Assembly: GCF_900100395.1 (NCBI RefSeq)
Contig: NZ_FNFB01000010.1
Span: 59,780-123,779, forward strand
Length of the DNA: 64,000 bases
From: Nonomuraea maritima
GTDB taxonomy: Bacteria; Actinomycetota; Actinomycetes; Streptosporangiales; Streptosporangiaceae
Reading direction: 5' to 3'
The notes below the pieces were generated by a model. It ran no database searches and was not told the DNA's origin. It saw only the letters and a program-made list of their open reading frames with translations. Position numbers and translations under genes: made by a program. Of this stretch, positions 8,314 to 17,983 are shown piece by piece. The number at the start of each line of letters is the position of its first letter. The first letter of the stretch is position 1.

Positions 8314-9191
8314 GCCCGCTCCACCGCCGCTCGCCCGAACAGCCCCTGCGGCCGCAGCAGCAGGACGCCGAGGATGATCACCAGAGGCACCCCCACCTTG
8401 AGGTCGGACCCGATGAACCCGACGTACGCGCCGGCGAGCGTCTCGGCGACGCCCACGACGAGGCCGCCGACGACCGCCCCGAGCGGGCTGTCGAACCCGC
8501 CGAGCGTGGCGGCGGCGAACGCGTAGATGAGGACGCCGGCCATCATGTTGGGCTCGAGGAACAGCAGCGGCGCGACGAGCACGCCCGAGACGGCGCCGAC
8601 GGTGGCGGCGAGCCCCCAGCCGAGCGCGAGCGTCCAGCCGACGCGGATGCCGACCAGCCGCGCCGAGGCCGGGTTGGCCGCCACGGCCCGCATGCCGAGC
8701 CCGATCTTGGTGTGCTGGAAGAGCAGGTAGAGCAGTCCCATGACGAGCGCCACGACACCGAGGACGCCGAGCGTGGAGAAGCTGAGGCTGACCCCGCCGA
8801 GCTCCAGCGCGCCTCCGGGGAACGGGTTGGGGAAGTCCTTGATGAGGAACGTCCAGATCCACCCGGCGGCGGCGTTGACGAAGATGAACAGGCCGACGGT
8901 GACGATCACGATGGTCAGCTCGGGCGCGCCCTCGACCGGCCGGATGATCACCCGTTCGATGAGCATGCCGCCCGCGAACGACACGACCAGCGTGAGCGGC
9001 AGCGCCACCCAGAACGGCAGCCCGGCGGCCATGCACTGCCAGGCGACGTACGTGGAGAACATGGCCAGCTCGCCCTGGGCGAAGTTCACGATCCCGGTGA
9101 ACTGGTAGATCAGCACCAGGGCCAGCGCGAGGCTGGCGTAGATCGCGCCCGCGCCGAGCCCCTGGACGACCTGCTGCAGGAATCCGGCCAT
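8310..9191 (-). CDS. livH: ABC transporter permease, LivH type
   Basis: A 293-aa multi-pass permease. The N-terminal MAGFLQQVVQGLGAGAIYAS and IVNFAQGELAMFSTYVAW are typical of LivH, as is the loop HTKIGLGMRAVAANPASARL. It starts 2 bp after the livF-like stop and overlaps livM by 4 bp, so all four membrane and ATPase genes are translationally coupled. Upstream in-frame extension is antisense to livF and is not coding. Confidence 0.95.
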   Translation of the reverse strand: MAGFLQQVVQGLGAGAIYASLALALVLIYQFTGIVNFAQGELAMFSTYVAWQCMAAGLPFWVALPLTLVVSFAGGMLIERVIIRPVEGAPELTIVIVTVGLFIFVNAAAGWIWTFLIKDFPNPFPGGALELGGVSLSFSTLGVLGVVALVMGLLYLLFQHTKIGLGMRAVAANPASARLVGIRVGWTLALGWGLAATVGAVSGVLVAPLLFLEPNMMAGVLIYAFAAATLGGFDSPLGAVVGGLVVGVAETLAGAYVGFIGSDLKVGVPLVIILGVLLLRPQGLFGRAAVERA

Positions 9192-9193
9192 CG

Positions 9194-9906
<713 letters not shown>

Positions 9907-9910
<4 letters not shown>

Positions 9911-10665
9911 GCCGCCGTCCCCAGGTAGGCCTCGATGACGGCGGGGTCGCGCTGCACCTCGGCGGGCGGACCTTCGGCGATCTTGCGGCCGAAGTCCAGG
10001 CAGACGATCCGCTCGCAGATCCCCATGACGAACCCCATGTGGTGCTCCACCACGACCACCGTCAGGTCGTACTCGGTGCGGATGGCGCCGAGCGTGCCGG
10101 CGAACTCCTCGACCTCGGCCGCGTTGAGTCCGTTCACCGGCTCGTCGAGGAGCAGCAGCCGGGGGCGGCCCATGAGCGCGCGGGCCAGCTCGACGCGCTT
10201 GAGCGTGCCGAACGGCAGCCCGGTCGCGGGATGGTCGGCCACCGCCGTCAGGCTCAGCCGTTCGAGCACGGCGTCGGCGTCGGCACGCAGCGCGCGCTCC
10301 TCGCGCGACACCGCGGGCAGCCGCAGCCCGGCGGACAGGAAGCCGGCGCGGCCCCGGTGATGCGCGCCGACGAGCACGTTGTCGCGCACGGACAGGTGGG
10401 GGAACAGGCCGAGGTTCTGGAACGTCCGCGCGATGCCGAGACCGGCGATGGCGTGCGGGGCGAGGGTGGTCAGGTCCTTGCCCTCGTAGGTGACCGTCCC
10501 TGAGTCGGCGTCGTAGCGCCTGGTCAGGCAGTTGAACAGGGTGGTCTTGCCGGCGCCGTTCGGCCCGATGAGCCCCACCATCTCGCCGCGTGCCACCTCG
10601 AAGCTGACGCCGTCCAGCGCGGTGATGCCGCCGAAGCGGACGGTAAGATCATGCACCTCCAGCAT
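9907..10665 (-). CDS. livG: ABC transporter ATPase, LivG type; first gene of the operon
   Basis: A 252-aa ATPase. Walker A GPNGAGKTT, the LivG-specific GIARTFQNLGLFPHLSV insert and Walker B LLLLDEPVNGLN are present. The LSGGQ signature is replaced by LPFGTLKRVE, as is common in LivG proteins. Start ATG 10665 is preceded by AGGAGG. The longer reading from 10731 has no such site. A perfect palindrome (AGAACA-A-TGTTCT) sits directly upstream of this SD. Divergent from the pucR-type regulator. Confidence 0.93.
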
Positions 10666-10677
10666 CCGGCCTCCTGG

Positions 10678-10690
10678 AGAACAATGTTCT
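10678..10690. promoter_or_regulatory. Perfect palindrome upstream of livG
   Basis: AGAACA-A-TGTTCT, a 6+1+6 dyad ending just before the AGGAGG of livG. The position over the probable 5' end of the operon transcript fits an operator, most simply for the divergent PucR-type regulator. Confidence 0.5.
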
Positions 10691-10803
10691 GAATTGCGCT
10701 CAGCGTAGGAGCGGCCGGTCAGGCGCCGCATTGGGCACGGTCACCCAAGATGTTTCAGGCGAGTTGTCCTCTGAGCACAGCGTGTGTCTCGGACCGGTTA
10801 CGA

Positions 10804-10826
10804 CCCGTTGACCGCCCGGCAACGGG
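10804..10826. promoter_or_regulatory. Inverted repeat upstream of the PucR gene
   Basis: CCCGTTG (10804-10810) and CAACGGG (10820-10826) are perfect arms around a 9-bp spacer, 17 bp before the chosen start of the regulator. Possible autoregulatory site. It differs from the livG-proximal palindrome. Confidence 0.45.
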
Positions 10827-10842
10827 CATGGATCATCCCGGC

Positions 10843-12207
10843 ATGTCCACCGGTTCACGCACCGTGGAAACCGCCGTACGCGCGGCACGCACCCGCATTC
10901 TCTCCGAACTGCTCGACGACCTGCCGAACCTGGCCGACACCGCGGTCGCGACCATGCGCGAGGAGATCCCCGCCTACGACGCGCAGGGCCCGGCCTTCCA
11001 CTCCGACGTGCGCGACCAGGTGGTCCGGCACTACCGGTCCAAGCTCGGCGTGCTGCTGGAGGACCGTACGGTGACGTTCGAGGACATCTCGTTCACCCGG
11101 CGGGCCGCCATGCGCCGGGCCAGGGCCGGGGTGGCGCTGGCCGACTACATCAACGCCTTCCGGGTCGGGCAGCAGGTGTTCTGGGAGGCGGTGGTCGAAC
11201 GGGCCGGGCACACGTACGCCGGCCGGGAGGCGGCGCTCGCCCTCGCGACGCCGCTGATGCGCTACTGCGACTTCGCCAGCACGCACGCCGCCAACGCGTA
11301 CATGGAGTTCCAGCAGTACGCGGCCGCCGAGGCCGTCCGCGAGAGCCGCGACCTGCTGGAGACACTGCTGGCCGGGGCCGCGCCGACCCGGGGCCGGGAG
11401 CTGGCCGCGGCGCAGGCGCACGGCCTGGCCCCCGACGGGCGCACGCCGCTGCTGGTGGTGACCGCGGTGCTCGCGGGGCCGTCCAGCGAGGTGACGACAG
11501 GACCCGACCGCGGCGCTGACGCCCGGCACGCGGCCTGCGCCGCCATCGCGCGGACCGGCGGGAACGGCACCCGCACCCTGTCGGTCGTGCGCCAGTCGGA
11601 GATCATCGCCATCCCCGTGCTCGGCCCCGGCGCGGGGGCGGAGGAGCTGTGCGACCGGCTGCAGGGGGTGCTGGAGAGCCTGGCGACCGAGGGCATCCGG
11701 CTGGCCATGGGCATCAGCACGGTGTCGTTCGGCGCGGCGCAGATCCCGCAGGCCTACCAGGAGGCGCGGGCCGTGCTCGACTTCGTGCCCGAGGAGGGCG
11801 GGGTGGCGGCGCTGCCGCGGATCACGCCGTTCCAGTACCTGGCGATGAAGGCCGACGACACCGCCCGCCACCTGGTCGACCCGCGCATCACGGCGCTGCT
11901 GGCCGAGGACCGCGCGCGCGGCGGCGTGCTGACGGCCACGATCAGGGCGTTCGCCGCCGCCGACCTCAACCTGCGGGCGGCGGCCGAGCAGCTGCAGATC
12001 CATCCCAACACCGCGCAGTACCGCCTGCGCCGGATCCAGGAACGCACCGGGCGGAGCCTGCGCTCGATCAACGATCTCGTCGAGCTGCTCGTCGCGATCG
12101 CGCTGCAGGACTCGCTCCCCACCAATACCGGCCGGGAAAGACTGGCCACCGCGACCAATGAGGGGCGTGGGAGAGCGGACGTACGGTCATGCCATGAACC
12201 TCGCTGA
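10843..12207 (+). CDS. PucR/CdaR-type transcriptional regulator
   Basis: A 454-aa regulator. The N-terminal ~180 residues form the helical sensor region common in actinobacterial PucR proteins (RARAGVALADYINAFRVGQQ). The middle is the CdaR GGDEF-like domain. The C-terminus carries the PucR helix-turn-helix (LRAAAEQLQIHPNTAQYRLR, about 390-409). ATG 10843 is chosen because it begins the conserved region. ATG 10828 is possible. Divergent placement beside the importer operon and a 14-bp overlap with the acyl-CoA synthetase suggest it controls both in response to the imported substrate. Confidence 0.88.
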   Translation: MSTGSRTVETAVRAARTRILSELLDDLPNLADTAVATMREEIPAYDAQGPAFHSDVRDQVVRHYRSKLGVLLEDRTVTFEDISFTRRAAMRRARAGVALADYINAFRVGQQVFWEAVVERAGHTYAGREAALALATPLMRYCDFASTHAANAYMEFQQYAAAEAVRESRDLLETLLAGAAPTRGRELAAAQAHGLAPDGRTPLLVVTAVLAGPSSEVTTGPDRGADARHAACAAIARTGGNGTRTLSVVRQSEIIAIPVLGPGAGAEELCDRLQGVLESLATEGIRLAMGISTVSFGAAQIPQAYQEARAVLDFVPEEGGVAALPRITPFQYLAMKADDTARHLVDPRITALLAEDRARGGVLTATIRAFAAADLNLRAAAEQLQIHPNTAQYRLRRIQERTGRSLRSINDLVELLVAIALQDSLPTNTGRERLATATNEGRGRADVRSCHEPR

Positions 12208-13660
12208 CCGGCTTCAGGGGGCTGCCGAACGGCTCGGCGGCAGGGCGGTTCTCACGCTTGACGCGGCGGAGCTCACCTACGGGACGCTGGAGGAGCTGAG
12301 CGCCCGCGTCGCGGGGCTGCTGCGCTGCCGCGGGATCGGGGCGGGCGACCGGGTCGCGATCATGTTGCCGAACGTGCCCGAGTTCGGCGTCGTCTACTAC
12401 GGGGTGCTGCGCATCGGGGCCGTGGTGGTGCCGCTCGATCCGCTGCTGAAACGCCGCGAGATCGCCGCGTACCTCGGCGACTGCGGGGCGCGGCTGCTGA
12501 TCGCCTGGCACGCGTGCGCCGAGACGGCCGAGGCGGGCTCGGCGGGCACGAGGACCGACTGCTTCTTCGTGGTGCCGGAGGAGTTCCGGCGGCTGCTGCG
12601 CGGCGTGCCGGCCGAGCGGGAGGTCGTGTCCATGGAGCCCGGCGACACCGCGGTCATCCACTACACCTCCGGCACGACCGGCCGGCCGAAGGGCATCGAG
12701 CTGACCCACGCCAACCTCGGCGGCAACGCCTCGACCGTGGCGCGCATGCACGCGCTGGGCGTCGACGACGTGGTGCTCGGGGCGCTGCCGCTCTACCACA
12801 CGTTCGGGCAGACCTGCTCGCTCAACGCGACCGTGCACGCGGGCGCGCGGCTGACGCTGCTGCGGCGCTTCGAGCCGGGCCGGGCGCTGGAGGTCATCCG
12901 GCGCGACGGGGTGACGGTCTTCCAGGGCGTGCCGACCATGTTCATCGCGCTGCTCGACCATCCGGGCGCCTCCGACATGTCGATGCTGCGGGTCTGCGCC
13001 TCGGGCGGGGCGGCGCTGCCGCTCGACGTGCTGCGCGCGTACGAGGACCGGTTCGGCTGCTCGATCATCGAGGGGTACGGGCTCAGCGAGACCTCCCCTG
13101 TGAGCGCAACCAACCGCGGGGGCCACCACCGCAGGCCCGGCTCGATCGGCTGGCCCATCAGGGACGTCGAGATGAAGGTCGTCGACGAGGACGGCCGCGA
13201 GACGCCCACCGGCGAGATCGGCGAGATCGTGGTCCGCGGCCCCAACGTCATGAAGGGCTACTGGAACGACCCCGCGGCCACCGCCGAGGCCGTCCGCGAC
13301 GGCTGGTTCCACACCGGCGACCTCGGCCGGGTCGACGAGGACGGCTACTTCTTCCTGGTCGACCGCCGCCGCGACGTGATCATCCGCGGCGGCTACACGG
13401 TCTACCCGCGCGAGGTCGAGGAGGTCCTGTACGAGCATCCGGCGGTGCGGCAGGCGGCCGTCATCGGCGTGCCGCACGCGGAGCTGGGCGAGGAGATCGC
13501 GGCGGTGGTGGCGGTGCGGACGCCGGTGAGCGGCGACGAGCTGCGCGACTTCGTCCGCGAGCGGGTGGCGGCGTACAAGTACCCGCGGCGGGTGTCGTTC
13601 GTGGAGGAGCTCCCGATGAGCCCCACCGGCAAGATCCTCAAACGGGCCCTCACCCGCTAG
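12194..13660 (+). CDS. AMP-dependent acyl-CoA synthetase/ligase
   Basis: A 488-aa member of the ANL superfamily, full length. The P-loop YTSGTTGRPKG (about 164-174), GYGLSETSP, GWFHTGDLG and the C-terminal catalytic lysine in PTGKILKRAL are all present. It activates a carboxylic acid to the acyl-adenylate and then the CoA thioester. It starts inside the end of the PucR gene (14-bp overlap), so the two are co-transcribed. With the adjacent LivFGHMK-type importer this suggests uptake plus CoA activation of a fatty or aromatic acid (inference). Confidence 0.92.
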   Translation: MNLADRLQGAAERLGGRAVLTLDAAELTYGTLEELSARVAGLLRCRGIGAGDRVAIMLPNVPEFGVVYYGVLRIGAVVVPLDPLLKRREIAAYLGDCGARLLIAWHACAETAEAGSAGTRTDCFFVVPEEFRRLLRGVPAEREVVSMEPGDTAVIHYTSGTTGRPKGIELTHANLGGNASTVARMHALGVDDVVLGALPLYHTFGQTCSLNATVHAGARLTLLRRFEPGRALEVIRRDGVTVFQGVPTMFIALLDHPGASDMSMLRVCASGGAALPLDVLRAYEDRFGCSIIEGYGLSETSPVSATNRGGHHRRPGSIGWPIRDVEMKVVDEDGRETPTGEIGEIVVRGPNVMKGYWNDPAATAEAVRDGWFHTGDLGRVDEDGYFFLVDRRRDVIIRGGYTVYPREVEEVLYEHPAVRQAAVIGVPHAELGEEIAAVVAVRTPVSGDELRDFVRERVAAYKYPRRVSFVEELPMSPTGKILKRALTR

Positions 13661-13666
13661 ACGGCA

Positions 13667-15982
13667 TCAGAACCGGTACGTACGAGTGACCGCGACGAGG
13701 TCGCCGTCCTCGCGGGTCGCCGCGACGAGGCCGGGCGGCCTTGGCACGTACCCGGGCGCCGACGTCAGCCCGTCGGTCTCTGAGATCGCCGTCACCCGGA
13801 GGGGGCCCGTCCCCGTCGCCCGCAGGGTGATCACGGCGCCGCTCGCGGGCAGCCCGCGGAAGCGGACCTCGCCCGGCCAGGTGTTCGCCCGGACGCCGGT
13901 CACCTCGACGGCAACCGGACGCGTCCCCCTGACCTGGGCGGTGGCTCCGGTGATCGGGCGTTCGACCCGGAGCGTGACCGAGCGCGCGCCCCGGCCGGGG
14001 GTGACCCGCAGCCGGTAGCCGCCGTCGCCACGGGACAGCAGCTCGACGCGCGGGCCGTCGGCGTCGATCGCCGAGGCGGGGCCCGTCCACAGGGCGCCGC
14101 GGGCGTAGCCGGGCGGGAGGTGGCCGGTGTCGCGGGCGGAGACGTACGTACGGGTCCAGGCGGGCGGGTCGAGGTCGGCGCTGACCCACGCCGCGGTTCG
14201 GGTGTCGGCGTCCATCACGTACGCCAGATGGGTGCGCCCCGGGTGTGACGCGTCGAACCGGTCGAACGCCAACCCGCCCGCCACCAGCGCCACCGCGAGA
14301 CCGGCTGCCACGAGCAGCCCGAGCCGTCCGGACCGGAGAACGCGCGCGAAGCGGACCTGACCGGGGCGCTCCAGCCAGAGGCAGAGCTCCACGAGCGGCA
14401 GCAGCGTCAGGCCGAACAGGGCCAGAGCCAGCGCACTCACGCCGCCGAGCGCGAGCCCCATCCCGTCGAACGCCACCCCGGCCAGCGCGGGCAGCAGCGC
14501 CGCCGCGACGCTCGCGCCCGCCGTCACCGCCGCCACCCGCGGACCGGCCGGCAGCAGGAGCGCCACCAGGGTCCCGAGCGCGCACGCCAGCGCGGGCAGC
14601 GTGAACATGAACGACGCCCCCGGCGCGACCTGCGCGCACACCACGCCCAGCAGCGCCGGCCAGGCCAACCCTCCGACGGCGGGCGCGGCGGGACCGATCC
14701 GTCGTCGCAACGGCAGGTACGCCCCGAGCACGGCCAGCCACGCCAGCACGGCGACGGCCGCGCGGAACGCCTCCGGCCGGTGCGGCAGCCCGCCCATCCC
14801 GTCGTAGGCGGGCCGCACCGCGACCAGCACTTCCCACAACGCCTGCGCCAGCACGACCGCGAGCACGAGCGGGACCGCTCCCCACACCACACCGGCGAGG
14901 ATCCGCGGCACACTCGCCAGCCGCCTCCGCCGGACGATCGCCGCCAGCCCGGCCACAGCCGCCAACCCGAGCAGGGCCAGCGGCCACACCAGTGCGTTCG
15001 GGTACGTCACCATGACCCCGAAAATCCGGAAATAAGTGACATCGTCGTCGGAGGCGAGCGAGGTCAGCTCGGCCGCCCCGAGTGCTCGGGCGAGCGCGAG
15101 CATGTTCGCCCCGTGGTGCTGCAGGCTCCCCGGGTCGAGGTACGCGAGCGAGTCGTCGGCCGTGTGGTACCTCGACGAGCCCTCGATGAAGGCGAAGTTC
15201 ATGCCGGTGAACCCGGCCTCGGTCAGCGGGGTGAAGTCGGTGTTGTTCGGCAGCATCCGGTAGAGCTCGACCATCATGGAGTCGCCCCGCGGCTCCGGCA
15301 CGGCCCGCGCGAACGTCTCCACCAGCCCCGCGTTGCCCCGCGTGCTCTCGAACAGCAGCGACGGCCCGCCGACCCCTCTGGCCTCCCAGTTCAGCAGCAC
15401 ACCGCCTGCCCGCCCGAGCCGGTGCTCCCGGACGAACGCCCGCGCGCCGAGCACGCCGTCCTCCTCGCCGTCCGTCAGCAGGAACACGAGGTCGTTGCGG
15501 AGCCGTTCGCCGCCGAGTGCCCGTACGGTCTCCAGCACGGCGGCCACGGCGGCGCCGTCGTCGGCGGCGCCGGGGCCCATCGCGGCCGAGTCATAGTGGG
15601 CCGCGATCAGAACGGTGCCGCTGGAGTCGGTGCCGTGCTTGGTGGCCACGATGTCGTGCGTCAGCCCGAACGACGCCAGCCCCGTCGAGGAGTTCGCGCC
15701 CACCGCCCGCTGGACCCGTACGTCGAGGCCCGCCGCGCGCAGCTGTCCGATCAGGTAGGCGCGGGCCCGCGTGGACGCCGGGCTGCCGATGGGGCGCGGC
15801 CGGTCGGCGAACCGCTCCAGGTGGCGTAGCGCCCGTTCGGCACTGAATTCGGCCGCCGGCGCCGAGGCGGGCAGCGGCCGCATCGCGCCGTCCGTCAGCG
15901 CGGTCAGCGCGATCACCACGGCCAGCGTGAACAGGGCCACGCCACCCGCCAGGACACGGCGGGGGAACAACATCTCCGTCAT
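13667..15982 (-). CDS. Membrane-anchored M28 family metallopeptidase
   Basis: A 771-aa protein. An N-terminal membrane anchor (about 10-32) is followed by an extracytoplasmic M28 peptidase domain with Zn ligands and catalytic residues visible: H129/D131 in AAHYDS, D141/D142, E173/E174 in DGEEDG, E200 and H273 in YHTADD. Next come several hydrophobic segments (about 325-560) and a C-terminal beta-rich domain of ~170 residues. This resembles the plan of ER metallopeptidase 1/Fxna-like proteins. It likely acts as an aminopeptidase outside the membrane. It is convergent with the acyl-CoA synthetase (6-bp gap). ATG 15982 or 15973 could be the start. Confidence 0.88.
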   Translation of the reverse strand: MTEMLFPRRVLAGGVALFTLAVVIALTALTDGAMRPLPASAPAAEFSAERALRHLERFADRPRPIGSPASTRARAYLIGQLRAAGLDVRVQRAVGANSSTGLASFGLTHDIVATKHGTDSSGTVLIAAHYDSAAMGPGAADDGAAVAAVLETVRALGGERLRNDLVFLLTDGEEDGVLGARAFVREHRLGRAGGVLLNWEARGVGGPSLLFESTRGNAGLVETFARAVPEPRGDSMMVELYRMLPNNTDFTPLTEAGFTGMNFAFIEGSSRYHTADDSLAYLDPGSLQHHGANMLALARALGAAELTSLASDDDVTYFRIFGVMVTYPNALVWPLALLGLAAVAGLAAIVRRRRLASVPRILAGVVWGAVPLVLAVVLAQALWEVLVAVRPAYDGMGGLPHRPEAFRAAVAVLAWLAVLGAYLPLRRRIGPAAPAVGGLAWPALLGVVCAQVAPGASFMFTLPALACALGTLVALLLPAGPRVAAVTAGASVAAALLPALAGVAFDGMGLALGGVSALALALFGLTLLPLVELCLWLERPGQVRFARVLRSGRLGLLVAAGLAVALVAGGLAFDRFDASHPGRTHLAYVMDADTRTAAWVSADLDPPAWTRTYVSARDTGHLPPGYARGALWTGPASAIDADGPRVELLSRGDGGYRLRVTPGRGARSVTLRVERPITGATAQVRGTRPVAVEVTGVRANTWPGEVRFRGLPASGAVITLRATGTGPLRVTAISETDGLTSAPGYVPRPPGLVAATREDGDLVAVTRTYRF

Positions 15983-16063
15983 GGCGGAGAACGTTAGGTT
16001 TCACCGGTCATCGCCCGTAATGATGCCCGTACCCGTTTCGACCTGTGGTTCTCCGCAGTACGG

Positions 16064-16515
16064 CTAGCTCGTGCCGAGCGGGACGGTGAGTCCTACCTCC
16101 GCCGCGAGCACCTCACCGCCGAACTCCTGCCGCGCGGCCGCCACGGCGGCGGCCCGGTCGTTGCCCGGCCAGAAGTGGGTGAGCATCAGCCGTCGGGCGC
16201 CCGCGCGGCCCGCCCACCCACCGGCCTCCGCCGAGGTCAGCAGATTGCGGGACGGGCGGGCGGTCTCGCCGTCGCGATCGGTGGCCTCGACGATGTACAG
16301 ATCGGCGTCGCGGCCGAGGTCGCGAGCGCGGGGGTCGGGCCGGTGTCACCGGTGCAGGCCGGCCCACCGGGGTCGCCGTAGAACCGCATCCGGAACAGCC
16401 CGTGCAGGTCGACGCAGTGGTCGGGGTGCTCGTGGGTGATGACGACGGCGTCCACCGCGCCGTCCGGCCAGTGCGCGAGCAGCCGCAGCACGCGGCCCTG
16501 TGGGTAATGTCTCAT
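16064..16515 (-). pseudogene. Metallo-beta-lactamase-fold hydrolase pseudogene (truncated, internally deleted, frameshifted)
   Basis: The minus strand has the MBL signature VVITHEHPDHCVDLHG, but no N-terminal first strand of the fold precedes it. After FRMRFYGDP the text jumps directly to ACTGDTGP, so roughly 70-80 residues expected between the HxHxDH motif and the GDTGP motif are missing. One base is then missing near 16330, and the reading frame moves. In the shifted frame the normal C-terminus continues (DADLYIVEATDRDG, later RRLMLTHFWPGNDRAAAV) to TAG 16064-16066. Three independent lesions make this a dead gene rather than a sequencing error. It sits between the M28 and TauE genes. Confidence 0.8.
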
Positions 16516-16567
16516 TTCGCGGTACGGATCATCTCGGAGAGCGAGACGTGACCTAGAGTTCGAGGTG

Positions 16568-17317
16568 ATGACACCCTGGGAGATGGCCGCGGTGGTGGCG
16601 GCCGGGGTCGCCGGCGGCGCGATCAACTCGGTGGTCGGCTCCGGCTCGCTGATCACCTTCCCCACGCTGCTCGCCGTGGGGCTGCCGCCGATCACCGCGA
16701 ACGTCTCCAACAACATCGGCCTGGTCCCTGGCGGGCTGGCCGGCGTCATGGGCTACCGCGCCGAGCTGACCGGCCAGCGGGCGCGCCTGCTGCGGCTCGC
16801 GCCCGCCTCCGTGGTCGGCTCGCTGGCCGGCGCGGTGGCGCTGCTCACCCTTCCTGAGCGGACGTTCACCGCGATCGTCACCGTCCTCGTCGCCGTCTCC
16901 TGCGCGATGGTGCTGTTCCAGCCCAAGCTGGGCGCGCTGTTCGCGGCCCGGCGCGGACAGGGCAACGGCGGCCCCTGGCTGTGGCTGGGTGCCTTCGCGG
17001 CCGGCGTCTACGGCGGCTACTTCGGTGCCGGGCAGGGCATCCTGCTCATCGGCCTGCTGAGCATCCTGCTCGCCGACGGCCTGCAACGGATCAACGCCGC
17101 CAAGAACGTCCTAATCGTGCTGGTCAACGGCGCGGCCGCCGTCCTGTACGCAATCGTCGCCCACGTCGACTGGGTCGCCGTGCTGCTGGTGGCGGCGGGT
17201 TCGATGGCGGGCGGCTTCGCGGGCGCCCGCGTCGGCCGCCGGCTGCCCGCCCCGGTCCTGCGCGGCGTGGTCGTCTGCATCGGCGTCGTGGCCATCGCCA
17301 AGCTGCTCACGAGCTGA
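16568..17317 (+). CDS. TauE/SafE family membrane transporter
   Basis: A 249-aa multi-pass protein with the family hallmarks AINSVVGSGSLITFPTLL and ANVSNNIGLVPGG at the N-terminus and GGYFGAGQGILLIGLLS in the second half-repeat. About eight hydrophobic segments are expected. Family members move sulfite, sulfonates or other organic anions. ATG 16568 is preferred over GTG 16565, with GAGG just upstream. It is convergent with the TetR gene, separated by 5 bp. Substrate unknown. Confidence 0.88.
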   Translation: MTPWEMAAVVAAGVAGGAINSVVGSGSLITFPTLLAVGLPPITANVSNNIGLVPGGLAGVMGYRAELTGQRARLLRLAPASVVGSLAGAVALLTLPERTFTAIVTVLVAVSCAMVLFQPKLGALFAARRGQGNGGPWLWLGAFAAGVYGGYFGAGQGILLIGLLSILLADGLQRINAAKNVLIVLVNGAAAVLYAIVAHVDWVAVLLVAAGSMAGGFAGARVGRRLPAPVLRGVVVCIGVVAIAKLLTS

Positions 17318-17322
17318 CTTGT

Positions 17323-17901
17323 TCAGGTGAAGGGCCTGGCCATGAGGGCGAGGGTCTCGTCGACGACGTCCAGCAGGGTACGGGCCTCGTCCTCCTCGGT
17401 CCAGGTGTGGGTGGCCAGGCGCAGCGCGACCAGGAACGCGGCGGCGGTGACGGCGGGCGGCACCGTGCTCTCGCGGTCGGCGATGGCGTCGGCCAGGTCG
17501 CGTTCGAGGCCGGCGAGGTTGCCGAGCTGGCGGTCGAGGAGCGCGGGATGCCGCCTGGCCAGGCGGGTGCGCACGGCCCACTCGCGCACCGGCTCGCCTT
17601 CCAGGTGGTACATCTCCTCGACGGACCGGCGCAGCGCCTGCCAGGCCGTCATGCCGGGCGGCTGGGCGCGGACCAGCTCCAGCAGGCGGCGGATGCGCTG
17701 CTCCTCGCCGTAGAGGACCGCGTCCTCCTTGCCGGCGAAGTAGTTGGAGAACGTCCGGCGGGAGATGTTGGCCGCGTCCACGATCATCTCGACCGTGACG
17801 GCGTCGAGGCCGTGCTCCACGGCGAGCCGCAGGGCGGCCTCGTGCACGGCCTGACGTGTCTCGGCCTTCTTGCGTTCGCGCAGCCCCACGGTCGTGTCCA
17901 T
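17323..17901 (-). CDS. TetR family repressor of the adjacent efflux gene
   Basis: A 192-aa protein. The N-terminal HTH (VEMIVDAANISRRTFSNYFA, about 40-59) is standard TetR. The C-terminal helical domain is consistent with ligand binding. ATG 17901 is chosen: the upstream 28-codon extension would run across the operator. It is divergent from a DHA2 drug exporter, and a dyad lies between the two starts, so it probably represses both genes until the pump substrate binds. Confidence 0.9.
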   Translation of the reverse strand: MDTTVGLRERKKAETRQAVHEAALRLAVEHGLDAVTVEMIVDAANISRRTFSNYFAGKEDAVLYGEEQRIRRLLELVRAQPPGMTAWQALRRSVEEMYHLEGEPVREWAVRTRLARRHPALLDRQLGNLAGLERDLADAIADRESTVPPAVTAAAFLVALRLATHTWTEEDEARTLLDVVDETLALMARPFT

Positions 17902-17920
17902 GATGCGGCTTATCCTACCG

Positions 17921-17957
17921 AGTGGGAATTTATGCACAATAGGCAAACTTTCCCACT
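17921..17957. promoter_or_regulatory. Dyad operator between tetR and the MFS exporter
   Basis: AGTGGGAA (17921-17928) and TTCCCACT (17950-17957) are perfect 8-bp arms around an AT-rich 21-bp spacer (TTTATGCACAATAGGC), which could hold the promoter elements. Expected binding site of the divergent TetR. Confidence 0.65.
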
Positions 17958-17983
17958 GCGCATATATTTGCCGGGGAGGTTCC

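Noticed and set aside
13650..14987. Minus-strand 445-codon frame overlapping the M28 peptidase
   Set aside because: Alternate frame of the M28 gene, Arg/Ala/Gly-rich with no domain.
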